DNA of 14,716 bases from Mucilaginibacter sp. UBA4741 (GTDB taxonomy: Bacteria > Bacteroidota > Bacteroidia > Sphingobacteriales > Sphingobacteriaceae), in contig DHIR01000051.1 in assembly GCA_002403905.1 (NCBI GenBank), forward strand, positions 1-14,716. The letters run 5' to 3'. The position numbers and the translations under genes were made by a program. Position 1 is the stretch's first letter. Every line of letters begins with the position of its first letter. This document shows positions 1-8,012 of this stretch, piece by piece. The notes under the pieces were generated by a model. That model did not search any database, was not told where the DNA came from, and saw only the letters and a list, made by a program, of their open reading frames with translations.

Positions 1-2
1 AA

Positions 3-1376
3 ACGTATATACCTATAACGTTTTTTACCATTAACCGGTGGTATTTAATAATTACACTGGCATTAAGTTTTATTATACCGCTGCTTACCATACCTGTACA
101 CCAGGAATATGTACCGGCTATGCGCCAGGTAATTTACACTGATGATATTCAAGTTGCACCTATTGCAGGACAACTGCCTAACCTACAAAATGCAACCTCA
201 AATGCTGCCGCAATTGATTGGATGGCAGCTACGAAAATAGTTTACCTGCTGGCCGCCGTTGTTTTAGCTGTCAGGCTGTTAATTATAATTGTTGTGTTTT
301 TTGCCAATGTAAAAAACAAAGATGGTACCCGCGTTGGTAATGTCCATATTGTACGGGGCAATAAAAAACTAACCAACGGTTCATTTCTGAACTATATTTT
401 TTTGAATGATGACAAATTAAGTGCCGACGAGATCCAACAGATCATTGAGCATGAAATGCTGCATATTAAACTATTCCATTCGGCAGATAGGATCATGGTA
501 AAAATAATGCAGGTTATTCTTTGGTTTAATCCATTTATTTACCTGTATGCCCGGTCTGTTGAAGAGAACCACGAATTTGAAGTTGACCGCGAGATAGGCA
601 ACTCGTCCGACAAAAATAAATATGCCGATCTGCTGCTTCACCTGTCGGTAGCCGGGCAGGGGATGTTATACCATAGCTTTAGCAAAGTGCCTTTAAAAAG
701 GCGTATCACCATGTTGTTCACCAAACCCACTAATCATATGAAAAAGATAATCTACTTGCTTGTGCTACCCGTTGTAATGATAAGCTGCCTGGCATTTGCT
801 CAATTAAAAACCGACCACAAATTTAGCGCTATCAGCGGCGTTGATAAATTGGGCCCGCACCCATTAGTACTTATTAATGGTAAGGAGTATAACGAAGATA
901 TCCTTTATACCATAAGCCCATCATGTATATCCGCGACTGGTATATTTAATGGACCGGTGAAGAATGCCAAATTTGCTAAATATGGAGATAAAGTTAAAGA
1001 CGGCGTAGTAGACATAGTTGTCCACAAAGAAATAACTTACCTTACTGCACTAGAAAAAGAAAATGTAATTAAAGAAAGAAGCATTCCCCAATCACAATTT
1101 TATACCAGGTTACAATTAAAAAAAGACAACGGAGAAAGCTACGATAAAATAATTATAAAAAAGGCGTTCGGCGGTTTGCTCACTGCTGGTTTAGATGCAG
1201 CAGAACATGCCGTTTTTTTTATTGATGATAAACCCTATAACGAAGATGAAATAAAAACTCTTTCCAGCGAGAAAATTGAAGAGTTATCGGGACAATACAG
1301 TGTAAACACAGGTATCACTTCTGGCGAGTATGGCCCGGGAGTTACCGTTGCATTTCGTTTTAAAACAAAAAAGTAG
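3..1376 (+). CDS. M56 (BlaR1/MecR1-type) membrane zinc peptidase, 5'-partial
   Basis: Probable membrane-embedded signalling metallopeptidase that would sense an envelope signal and cleave a partner, classically a BlaI/MecI repressor. The first ATG is at 120, but the frame is open to the window edge and the preceding codons encode a typical M56 segment (NRWYLIITLALSFIIPLL), so the real start lies to the left. Numbering from the ATG at 120: a second membrane helix near 39-63, the zinc motif HEMLH at 111-115, a downstream EENHEFEVD stretch likely to supply the third ligand, and another membrane helix near 208-226 (KKIIYLLVLPVVMISCLAF). The C-terminal domain has two related segments, INGKEYNEDILYTIS and IDDKPYNEDEIKTLS, resembling the 'IDGK...' units common after M56 domains in Bacteroidota. 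A BlaI-type repressor gene would be expected upstream, outside the window. The family is clear; the signal sensed is unknown. Confidence 0.85.
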   Translation, partial: TYIPITFFTINRWYLIITLALSFIIPLLTIPVHQEYVPAMRQVIYTDDIQVAPIAGQLPNLQNATSNAAAIDWMAATKIVYLLAAVVLAVRLLIIIVVFFANVKNKDGTRVGNVHIVRGNKKLTNGSFLNYIFLNDDKLSADEIQQIIEHEMLHIKLFHSADRIMVKIMQVILWFNPFIYLYARSVEENHEFEVDREIGNSSDKNKYADLLLHLSVAGQGMLYHSFSKVPLKRRITMLFTKPTNHMKKIIYLLVLPVVMISCLAFAQLKTDHKFSAISGVDKLGPHPLVLINGKEYNEDILYTISPSCISATGIFNGPVKNAKFAKYGDKVKDGVVDIVVHKEITYLTALEKENVIKERSIPQSQFYTRLQLKKDNGESYDKIIIKKAFGGLLTAGLDAAEHAVFFIDDKPYNEDEIKTLSSEKIEELSGQYSVNTGITSGEYGPGVTVAFRFKTKK

Positions 1377-1430
1377 CCCTGAGTAATTGATATAGGATCA
1401 GGAAAAACGGAACCCGGTTATTGTAACTAC

Positions 1431-1467
1431 AAAAAGCGCCTTAAATTTTAAGGCGCTTTTTGCTTTT
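1431..1467 (+). terminator. Intrinsic terminator after the M56 gene
   Basis: This is a perfect inverted repeat with arms 1431-1445 and 1447-1461. The core is AAGCGCCTTAA against TTAAGGCGCTT, followed by a T-rich tract (TTTTTGCTTTT). It starts 54 nt after the M56 stop codon and lies before ndh, so it separates the two transcription units. The A-rich 5' side would also let it work in the reverse direction. Confidence 0.85.
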
Positions 1468-1573
1468 ACCTGCCAACCTGCTGTAAACAACACAATTTGG
1501 CATTATTAGTGTTTGATTGGTTATTAAGTAAAAACAAGCTTTAAACATTAAGTTTATTGCCTATTATTGATAC

Positions 1574-2869
1574 ATGGATCAACAAAAAAGCAGCAGGCCA
1601 CGTGTAGTAATTATCGGCGGTGGCTTTGCAGGGTTACAGTTAGCAAAAAAACTTAAAGACGCTCCGGTTGATATACTGATACTGGATAAACATAATTATC
1701 ATACTTTTCAGCCATTGCTGTACCAGGTAGCTATGGGGGCTATTCCGGCTGATTCTATCGCTTTCCCTATCCGCAGGATATTTACTTATCAGGATAACTT
1801 TAAATTTAACCTTGCCCATGTAGAAGCTATTAGTCCCGAAACCAATACTGTTAAAACAAACATTGGCGACATTAATTACGATTACCTGGTTATTGCAACC
1901 GGATCAAACACAAACTTTTTTGGCAATAAAGATCTGGAAAATTGTGTTATGCCGATGAAGAACGTACCTGAAGCATTGAACCTGCGCGGACTTACCTTAC
2001 AGCATCTGGAAAAAGCTATTGTTACTACAGATAAAGACGAGAAGGATGCCTTAATGACTTTTGTGGTTGTTGGTGGCGGCCCAACAGGTGTTGAACTTGC
2101 AGGCGCACTCAGCGAAATGCGACATTTGATATTAGAGAAAGATTATCATGGATTGAGCAAGCATGATATGACGGTTTACCTGATAGAAGGGAAGGATAGG
2201 TTATTGGCAGCAATGTCAGATGGTGCATCGAAAAAAGCTAAACAATTTTTGGCAGCCAATGATGTAATGATCTACAACAGTGTGCACGTTGAAAGCTATG
2301 ATGGTTTAACCCTGAAGATAGACGATGGTATGGTATTAAAAACGCGCAACGTTTTTTGGGCGGCAGGCGTAATGGGCGAGGTACCGGCAGGAATTACCAA
2401 TGCTACAATAGTAAGAGGATCTCGGATTGAAACGGATGATATAAATAGGGTTAAGGGGTATAAAAATATTTTTGCCATAGGCGATGTGTCGGCAATTATC
2501 AGTGATGAATACCCTAACGGGCATCCCGGTGTTGCGCCCGCGGCAATACAACAAGGCGCATGGCTGGCAAAAAACCTGGTGCATATTGTTAACAACCAAC
2601 CTACAGAACCTTTTAAATACCAGGATAAAGGCACGCTGGCAACCATAGGCCGCAACAAAGCGGTAGCCGATTTAGGGAAACTACATTTCCAGGGATTTTT
2701 TGCGTGGTTATTATGGGGGTTTGTACACATACTTTCGTTGGCGGGATTTTCTAATAAAACTTCGGTTATATTAACCTGGATGATCAACTATTTTACCAAG
2801 AACAGCGATAACCGTTTAATAATACGCAGCTTTAACCGCAGCACCCGAACGGTTGAATCCGAAAAATAA
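1574..2869 (+). CDS. ndh: Type II NADH:quinone dehydrogenase (NDH-2)
   Basis: Single-subunit, non-proton-pumping enzyme that passes electrons from NADH through FAD to the quinone pool on the inner face of the cytoplasmic membrane. The first Rossmann motif is GGGFAG at residues 15-20 (FAD). It is followed by the family sequence YHTFQPLLYQVA. The second is GGGPTG at 167-172 (NADH). IFAIGD, with Gly303-Asp304, contacts the flavin, and the nearby APAAIQQG corresponds to the quinone-site motif AQxxxQ. The C-terminus has hydrophobic, probably amphipathic helices (FFAWLLWGFVHILSLAGF) expected to anchor the protein to the membrane. The length of 431 aa is normal. The start MDQQKSSRPRVVIIGGG puts the FAD motif at the expected distance. 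The antiporter gene follows after 25 nt, so the two are likely cotranscribed. No clear promoter was identified upstream. Confidence 0.9.
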   Translation: MDQQKSSRPRVVIIGGGFAGLQLAKKLKDAPVDILILDKHNYHTFQPLLYQVAMGAIPADSIAFPIRRIFTYQDNFKFNLAHVEAISPETNTVKTNIGDINYDYLVIATGSNTNFFGNKDLENCVMPMKNVPEALNLRGLTLQHLEKAIVTTDKDEKDALMTFVVVGGGPTGVELAGALSEMRHLILEKDYHGLSKHDMTVYLIEGKDRLLAAMSDGASKKAKQFLAANDVMIYNSVHVESYDGLTLKIDDGMVLKTRNVFWAAGVMGEVPAGITNATIVRGSRIETDDINRVKGYKNIFAIGDVSAIISDEYPNGHPGVAPAAIQQGAWLAKNLVHIVNNQPTEPFKYQDKGTLATIGRNKAVADLGKLHFQGFFAWLLWGFVHILSLAGFSNKTSVILTWMINYFTKNSDNRLIIRSFNRSTRTVESEK

Positions 2870-2894
2870 ATTAATGAAGCTATATTGATACGCC

Positions 2895-4145
2895 ATGGAC
2901 TTGTTTGTAATAATTGCTTTATTGGTTATTTTAAGTGCTTTTTACTCTTACATTAATGCACGTTTTATTAAACTGCCCGGTACAATTGGCATTGTAACCA
3001 TTGCTATAGTAATATCGGTAATAACTATAGTTGTTGATTCTCTAAATCCAAGTATAGCACGGTACCTTACCGTTTTGGCAAAAAATATCAATTTTTCAAG
3101 AACGGTATTAAATATCATGCTTGGTTTTTTGCTATTTTCTGGCTCATTTTCTTTAAATACCAAGCGTTTAAAAAAAGAAATGCGCCCGGTTTTTGTGCTA
3201 AGTACTATTGGAGTTATATTATCTACCATCATATTTGGCGGGTTGTTTTATGGGATAACCACTTTGTTCCATATACATATCCCACTGGTTTATTGTTTCT
3301 TATTTGGCGCATTGATATCGCCTACAGACCCGGTTGCTGTTGGCGCCATTATTAAAAATTCCAGGCTGCCTGTAAACCTGGAAACCATAATTTCTGGCGA
3401 ATCTTTATTTAATGATGGTATAGGGCTTGTATTATTTGTTACGATACTGGAATTTACCGAATCGGGCGGTGATAAGTTGGATTTTGCAAAGACGGCCCTG
3501 GTATTTGTACGGGAGGTTTTTGGAGGAATTGTTTTAGGCGTTGTATTTGGTTTTATTGCTTTCAGGTTAATGAAAACAATAACAGACTTTCAGACTATTG
3601 TATTGGTTTCGGTAGCATTGGTGATGAGTATATCTGTAGTAGCTTCGTTTCTGCATTTTTCTATCCCCCTGGCTGTAGTTAGCGCCGGGTTATTTGCCGG
3701 TAATCAAACCATAAACATTGATAGTACCGAGCATTCGCACCAGGCATTAGAAAAATTCTGGCAGTTGATAGATGAAATGCTTAATACCATCCTGTTTGTG
3801 ATGATAGGCCTGCAGATGATTAACCTGCCATACTTAAATAATTACTGGCTGATAGGAGGGTTGGGCATACTTGTGATATTAATAGCACGATGGTTTAGCA
3901 TTATGATACCACTCGCTTTTTTCAAGAAGATAGTTAGCAACAATATAAAAAATATCAATATTTTAACATGGGCCGGGTTACGTGGAGGTATTTCAATAGC
4001 ATTGGCACTATCATTACCCTATAGCTCATATCGCCATATTATATTGGCAGGCGCTTATTTTATAGTAATATTTTCTGTTGTGATTCAGGGGCTAACCTTA
4101 AACAAGGTTATTGATGCTTCTATCCCGCAGGAAGAAGAAAAATAA
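2895..4145 (+). CDS. CPA1-family Na+/H+ antiporter (NhaP/YjcE-like)
   Basis: Polytopic inner-membrane cation/proton exchanger of 416 aa, hydrophobic throughout and consistent with about 12 membrane segments. CPA1 signatures are present: ISPTDPVAV with Asp145, GESLFNDG with the paired Asn173-Asp174 of the ion-binding core, and TWAGLRGGISIALALSLP near 358-375 with Arg363. It lacks the long cytoplasmic C-terminal domain of some CPA1 members and ends shortly after the last helix. It lies 25 nt downstream of ndh and is probably translated from the same mRNA. The pairing suggests linked control of respiration and pH or Na+ balance, which is inference. Its stop codon is one base from the stop of the opposing paiB gene. 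Which ion it carries cannot be read from the sequence. Confidence 0.88.
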   Translation: MDLFVIIALLVILSAFYSYINARFIKLPGTIGIVTIAIVISVITIVVDSLNPSIARYLTVLAKNINFSRTVLNIMLGFLLFSGSFSLNTKRLKKEMRPVFVLSTIGVILSTIIFGGLFYGITTLFHIHIPLVYCFLFGALISPTDPVAVGAIIKNSRLPVNLETIISGESLFNDGIGLVLFVTILEFTESGGDKLDFAKTALVFVREVFGGIVLGVVFGFIAFRLMKTITDFQTIVLVSVALVMSISVVASFLHFSIPLAVVSAGLFAGNQTINIDSTEHSHQALEKFWQLIDEMLNTILFVMIGLQMINLPYLNNYWLIGGLGILVILIARWFSIMIPLAFFKKIVSNNIKNINILTWAGLRGGISIALALSLPYSSYRHIILAGAYFIVIFSVVIQGLTLNKVIDASIPQEEEK

Positions 4146-4146
4146 T

Positions 4147-4755
4147 CTACTTTAACTTACCCATGTAGGCGGCAATTTCTTTTTCGTTAGAGTTAGGTTT
4201 GTTGCGTAACTCGTTGATGATGCTCTCTCTTTCCTTTTCGGTTTTATTTTGACTTAGTTTTTTCTTGGCTTGCAATTCGTCAACAACAATTTCAAAACCG
4301 GTGATTCCTTTCATCATATTCAATTTAAAATCCAGCGGTAGGGAGGTCCATTGCTTTAAGTAATCAGCCTCATAAAATTGGATAGTCTGTTCCAGCAATT
4401 CTGCTTTTTGTTCATTGCTTTCAATTAAAGTAGCGGTTCCGTAAGCGTGAATGGCAATATAGTTCCATGTAGGTACACTGTTTACCTGCTCGTAATGTTT
4501 TGGAGAGATATACGCGTGTGGTTCGGTAAATATAACTAACGGTTTGCCGTTTACAATCTCATTTGCCTGCGGATTTACTTTTGCAAAATGTGATGTCAGT
4601 ATAATTTTATCATCCCGTTGCGAAACTACAAATGGTAAATGTGTAGCAGATGGAATACCATCGCTAACCGTAATTATTGTAGCAAAACTATACCGCTGCA
4701 TAAAGCTGATAGCTTCCTGCTTATCAGTTATTATAAATTGCTTTGGAATGTACAT
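4147..4755 (-). CDS. paiB: PaiB-family FMN-binding protein
   Basis: Member of the PaiB family (COG2808), split-barrel proteins related to flavin-binding oxidoreductases. B. subtilis PaiB was described as a negative regulator of sporulation and protease genes, but the biochemical role in Bacteroidota is not established. Family sequence seen: MYIPKQF at the N-terminus, ATHLPFVV, TSHFAKVNPQ, EPHAYISPKHY and VPTWNYIAIHAYGTA. The length of 202 aa is normal. The C-terminal third is Lys/Glu-rich. It begins 20 nt after the argF' stop on the same strand and is probably the last gene of the arginine transcript, although nothing in the protein links it to arginine synthesis. Its usual partner PaiA (a GNAT) is not adjacent; the GNAT at 8013-8507 is not obviously PaiA. 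The family call is firm, the role is not. Confidence 0.85.
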   Translation of the reverse strand: MYIPKQFIITDKQEAISFMQRYSFATIITVSDGIPSATHLPFVVSQRDDKIILTSHFAKVNPQANEIVNGKPLVIFTEPHAYISPKHYEQVNSVPTWNYIAIHAYGTATLIESNEQKAELLEQTIQFYEADYLKQWTSLPLDFKLNMMKGITGFEIVVDELQAKKKLSQNKTEKERESIINELRNKPNSNEKEIAAYMGKLK

Positions 4756-4775
4756 TTATTAATAATTAAGGCAAC

Positions 4776-5723
4776 CTATAAAGCTTCCAGCATCTGCTTC
4801 AATACAGCTTGCGCTGCCCATACGCGATTGCTTGCCTCATGTACTACAATGGAACTCGGCCCGTCTAAAACTTCGGCAGAGAGCTCTAAATTACGGCGTA
4901 CAGGCAAGCAATGCATCACCTTAGCGTCGTTGGTGATCTTTAGCTTGTCGTTAGTTAACATCCAATCTCCGCTAACCTGGGGCATTTGCCCGTAAGGCTC
5001 ATAAGCAGACCAATTTTTTACATAAATGAAATCGGCATTAGCTAAAGCCTCGTCCTGGTTGGTAGTTACGGTTGCACCTTGTGTAAAATCTGTACAAAGC
5101 TCATAACCGGCTGGGTGGGTAATAGTGAAATCGACATCAGCCTTAGACATCCACTCGGCAAACGAGTTTGGTACGGCTTGCGGCAATGATTTTATATGCG
5201 GCGCCCAGGTTAATACCACTTTTGGACGCGCTTTTGTTTTTAATTCTTCTATGGTTACCAAGTCGGCTAAACTTTGTAAGGGGTGACGGGTTGCCGATTC
5301 TAAACTTACCAATGGCACACCACAAAACTCAACAAACTTGTTAAATACTACTTCGGTATAATCTTCCTTACGGTCCCTCAATCCTGGGAAAGAACGCACG
5401 CCGATAATATCAACATACTGCCCCATAACAGCAGCAGCCTCGCGGATATGCTCTACGGTGGTGCCGTTCATTATAACATTATCACGCAACTCTAACGCCC
5501 AGCCTTCTTTATCTATATTAAGCACCATTACGTTCATACCCAGGTTAAGGGCAGCTTTTTGCGTACTCATGCGAGTACGCAGGCTAGGATTAAGAAAAAC
5601 TAAACCCAGAGTTTTGTTTTTGCCTAAATGCTGGTGCGCATAAGGATCTTTCTTTAACGCTAATGCTTCGGCAACAAGTGCTTTTATATCAGTTACGTCA
5701 TTTACTGAAGAGAATAGTTTCAT
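4776..5723 (-). CDS. argF': N-succinylornithine (or N-acetylornithine) carbamoyltransferase ArgF'
   Basis: Transfers the carbamoyl group from carbamoyl phosphate to N-acylated ornithine, giving N-acylcitrulline; it replaces ordinary OTCase in Bacteroidota and Xanthomonas. The carbamoyl-phosphate motif is SLRTR at 47-51, followed by STQKAALNLGMNV as in Bacteroides SOTCase; HPLQ is at 147-150, PNSFAEWM follows, and HCLPVRR is at 271-277. All expected catalytic elements are present and the length (315 aa) is normal. Residue 90, in NGTTVEH, aligns with Pro90 of B. fragilis SOTCase and Glu92 of X. campestris AOTCase, the residue known to decide the substrate. Here it is Val, and the E92V change is reported to convert AOTCase into SOTCase, so succinylornithine is the predicted substrate. 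The gene lies 104 nt after argD, with a palindromic repeat between, and 20 nt before paiB. Confidence 0.93.
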   Translation of the reverse strand: MKLFSSVNDVTDIKALVAEALALKKDPYAHQHLGKNKTLGLVFLNPSLRTRMSTQKAALNLGMNVMVLNIDKEGWALELRDNVIMNGTTVEHIREAAAVMGQYVDIIGVRSFPGLRDRKEDYTEVVFNKFVEFCGVPLVSLESATRHPLQSLADLVTIEELKTKARPKVVLTWAPHIKSLPQAVPNSFAEWMSKADVDFTITHPAGYELCTDFTQGATVTTNQDEALANADFIYVKNWSAYEPYGQMPQVSGDWMLTNDKLKITNDAKVMHCLPVRRNLELSAEVLDGPSSIVVHEASNRVWAAQAVLKQMLEAL

Positions 5724-5737
5724 AATGTTATATTCTT

Positions 5738-5823
5738 TGTCATCTCGACCAAAGGGAGAGATCTATACCCAATAGGCGGTAAACATGCTTGTGTATAGAT
5801 TTCTCGCTACGCTCGAAATGACA
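5738..5823. repeat. Palindromic intergenic repeat between argD and argF'
   Basis: Two 31-nt arms (5738-5768 and 5793-5823) form an imperfect inverted repeat around a 24-nt spacer. Both arms, read outward-in, start TGTCAT(C/T)TCGA and end AGA(T/A)ATCTATAC or AGAAATCTATAC-like; the middle differs (CCAAAGGGAG against GCGTAGCGAG). The right arm reads GTCATTTCGAGCGTAGCGAG on the minus strand, a sequence I recognise as a common dispersed element in Bacteroidota genomes. It fills most of the 104-nt argD-argF' gap and would fold in the arg mRNA. Confidence 0.75.
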
Positions 5824-5827
5824 TTTA

Positions 5828-6955
5828 TTATTTATTGAGTACAGTTGTAAAAGCCTCTAAAAATTGATCAGCATGTGCTTTAGTTAAATTTAAAGCAGGT
5901 AATAGCCTGATAACATTTGGTTTAGCTTCGCCGGTAAAGATATGATGTTTAAATAACAAGTCCTTTTTAGCGCTGGCATATTCGGTAGGCAGATCGATGC
6001 CTATCATTAATCCCCGGCCACGTACCTCTGTAACCTGCTTGAATTTTTTAAGCTCGTCAATTAAATAGCCACCAACTTCGGCAGCGTTTTGCATCAGGTT
6101 ATCCTGTTCCATAACTTCTAACACAGCTAAAGCAGCGGCACAAGCCAAATGATTACCACCAAATGTAGTACCCAACATACCATAAGCCGGCTGTATTTTT
6201 GGCGATATGCTGATGGCCCCGATAGGGAAGCCATTACCAATGCCTTTGGCCATGGTGTAAATATCAGCATTCACTCCTGCAAAATCGTGCGAGTAAAACT
6301 TACCCGTACGGCCATAACCGCATTGTACAGCATCAGCTATAAAAACAGCGTTATGTTTATCGCAAAGCGATCTGATCTTTTGCAAAAAGTTTTCTGGGGC
6401 TACCTGTATGCCGCCAACGCCTTGTATGCCTTCGATAATTACTGATGATATTTCATTATCAGCAAAAGCTTGCTCTAAAGCGGCTTCATCTTTCCAGGGC
6501 AATCTAATTACGTTATCGGTTTCGTTAATAGGGGCAACGATCCTTGGATTATCAGTAACCGCAACCGCTAATGAGGTACGGCCATGAAAAGCGCCGGTAA
6601 AGCAAATAACTTTCTTTTTACCATTATAGAACGAGGCCAGTTTTAAAGCATTCTCGTTTGCCTCGGCTCCCGAGCTAACTAAAAATAGCTGGTAATCTTC
6701 TTTGCCTGATACATGACCCAGCTTCTCAGCTAATTGTTGCTGTAAAGGGATCTCGATAGAGTTAGAATAGAAGCCAATTTTATGAAGCTGATCTTCTAAC
6801 CGTTTTACATAATGGGGGTGGGTATGGCCGATAGAAATAACGGCATGGCCGCCATATAGGTCAAGGTATTCCTGGCCTTTGTTATCGTATACAAGGCTGC
6901 CTACGCCTTTTACTATATTTATGTTGTTTATTGGATAAACGTCAAATAATTTCAT
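5828..6955 (-). CDS. argD: Acetylornithine/succinylornithine aminotransferase
   Basis: PLP-dependent class III aminotransferase that turns N-acyl-glutamate semialdehyde into N-acylornithine with glutamate as donor. Fold-type I features: SSGAEANENALK at 94-105 (phosphate-binding loop), the aromatic ring-stacking region GAFHGRT at 121-127, IADAVQCGYGRTG with Asp208 contacting the PLP pyridine nitrogen, the Schiff-base lysine Lys237 in MAKGIGNGFPIG, and GTTFGGN at 262-268. The start (MKLFDVYPI) and length (375 aa) fit ArgD. It lies between argC (60-nt gap) and argF' on the same strand, which favours the biosynthetic role over a catabolic ornithine or GABA aminotransferase. With a succinyl-type ArgF' next to it, its working substrate is probably the succinylated form; the sequence alone does not prove that. 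Confidence 0.93.
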   Translation of the reverse strand: MKLFDVYPINNINIVKGVGSLVYDNKGQEYLDLYGGHAVISIGHTHPHYVKRLEDQLHKIGFYSNSIEIPLQQQLAEKLGHVSGKEDYQLFLVSSGAEANENALKLASFYNGKKKVICFTGAFHGRTSLAVAVTDNPRIVAPINETDNVIRLPWKDEAALEQAFADNEISSVIIEGIQGVGGIQVAPENFLQKIRSLCDKHNAVFIADAVQCGYGRTGKFYSHDFAGVNADIYTMAKGIGNGFPIGAISISPKIQPAYGMLGTTFGGNHLACAAALAVLEVMEQDNLMQNAAEVGGYLIDELKKFKQVTEVRGRGLMIGIDLPTEYASAKKDLLFKHHIFTGEAKPNVIRLLPALNLTKAHADQFLEAFTTVLNK

Positions 6956-7015
6956 TGTCTTTAGATTTAAATTAGATACTTAATTATTATAAGATTTAAC
7001 GGTTGTGGCTGTCGG

Positions 7016-7999
7016 TTAAAAACCGGTCGCCTTCAATCGTAATCCTGCGCGCTCATCCAAACCAAACATCAGGTTCATGTTCTGAACGGCTTGCCCAGAG
7101 GCGCCTTTAAGTAAATTATCTAACATGCTGATAATAAATAATTTATTACCATGTTTCTTAACTTGTAAAAATACTTTATTGGTATTTACTATTTGTTTAA
7201 GGTCTATATTCCGGCTGGTTATGTGTGTAAACGGATGGCCGGCATAAAAGTCCTCAAACAGTTTTAGAGCTTCTTCTTCGGATAACTCGCTATCCATATA
7301 AATTGATGCGAATATCCCTCTTGTAAAATCACCTCTGTACGGAATGAAATTTATAGCCTGATCAAATGCGGGTTGTAATTGCTTTAACGATTCGCCTATC
7401 TCATTTAAATGCTGGTGATTAAAAACTTTATAAACCGATAGGTTATCATTTCTCCATGTAAAATGCGAAGTAGCTGCCAAACTCTGTCCTGCACCGGTAG
7501 AACCGGTTGTGGCAGAAACATGCACTTCACTATTTAATAATCCTTTGGATGCCAATGGCAATAATCCCAATTGCAAACAGGAAGCGAAACAACCTGGATT
7601 AGCTATGTTATGTGCGGATTTAATAGCATCCCTGTTTAATTCAGGCAACCCGTACACAAAGTTTTTGCTTTTGAATTTTGAATTTTCACTTAACCTAAAG
7701 TCCTGGCTCAGGTCAATTATCCTTACACTATCAGGTATTGCGTTAGCTTCTAAAAATTTCTTCGCGTCGCCGTGTCCCACACATAAAAATAGTACATCTA
7801 TATCGGTAGATAGTTCGCCGGTGAATTTTAGTTCTGTATCACCAAAAAGATCGGTGTGTACTTCATAAATATAGTTACCCGCATTGCTGGTACTGTTTAC
7901 AAAGGCAATATCAACATCGGGGTGATTAACCAATATCCGCAGCATTTCGCCGCCTGTATAGCCTGCGCCACCAATTATTCCTGCATGTATCTTTTTCAT
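7016..7999 (-). CDS. argC: N-acyl-gamma-glutamyl-phosphate reductase
   Basis: NADPH-dependent reductase of the third arginine step, giving N-acyl-glutamate semialdehyde. From the chosen start (MKKIHAGIIGGAGYTGGE) the nucleotide-binding GxGxxG-like motif is IGGAGYTGGE at 9-18. The catalytic Cys is in HNIANPGCFASC (Cys137), and the active-site His region is VFNHQHLNEIGE. The frame extends upstream to an ATG at 8005 and a GTG at 8023, but the GTG would overlap the upstream GNAT stop codon. ATG 7999 gives the N-terminus usual for ArgC; 8005 is also possible. The first gap to the GNAT gene is only 13 nt, so the two are cotranscribed. All active-site elements are intact and the length is about 327 aa. 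Confidence 0.93.
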   Translation of the reverse strand: MKKIHAGIIGGAGYTGGEMLRILVNHPDVDIAFVNSTSNAGNYIYEVHTDLFGDTELKFTGELSTDIDVLFLCVGHGDAKKFLEANAIPDSVRIIDLSQDFRLSENSKFKSKNFVYGLPELNRDAIKSAHNIANPGCFASCLQLGLLPLASKGLLNSEVHVSATTGSTGAGQSLAATSHFTWRNDNLSVYKVFNHQHLNEIGESLKQLQPAFDQAINFIPYRGDFTRGIFASIYMDSELSEEEALKLFEDFYAGHPFTHITSRNIDLKQIVNTNKVFLQVKKHGNKLFIISMLDNLLKGASGQAVQNMNLMFGLDERAGLRLKATGF

Positions 8000-8012
8000 C
8001 TGCATTTTTGTA

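Noticed and set aside
120..122. ATG at 120 as start of the M56 gene
   Set aside because: The frame is open to base 3, and the upstream codons encode the NRWYLIITLALSFIIPLL membrane segment typical of the family, so the start is outside the window.
2296..2787. 163-codon minus-strand ORF inside ndh
   Set aside because: It lies wholly opposite a well-conserved NDH-2 sequence and encodes no recognisable domain.
7509..7868. 119-codon plus-strand ORF inside argC
   Set aside because: It is opposite the ArgC active-site region and has no protein-like features of its own.
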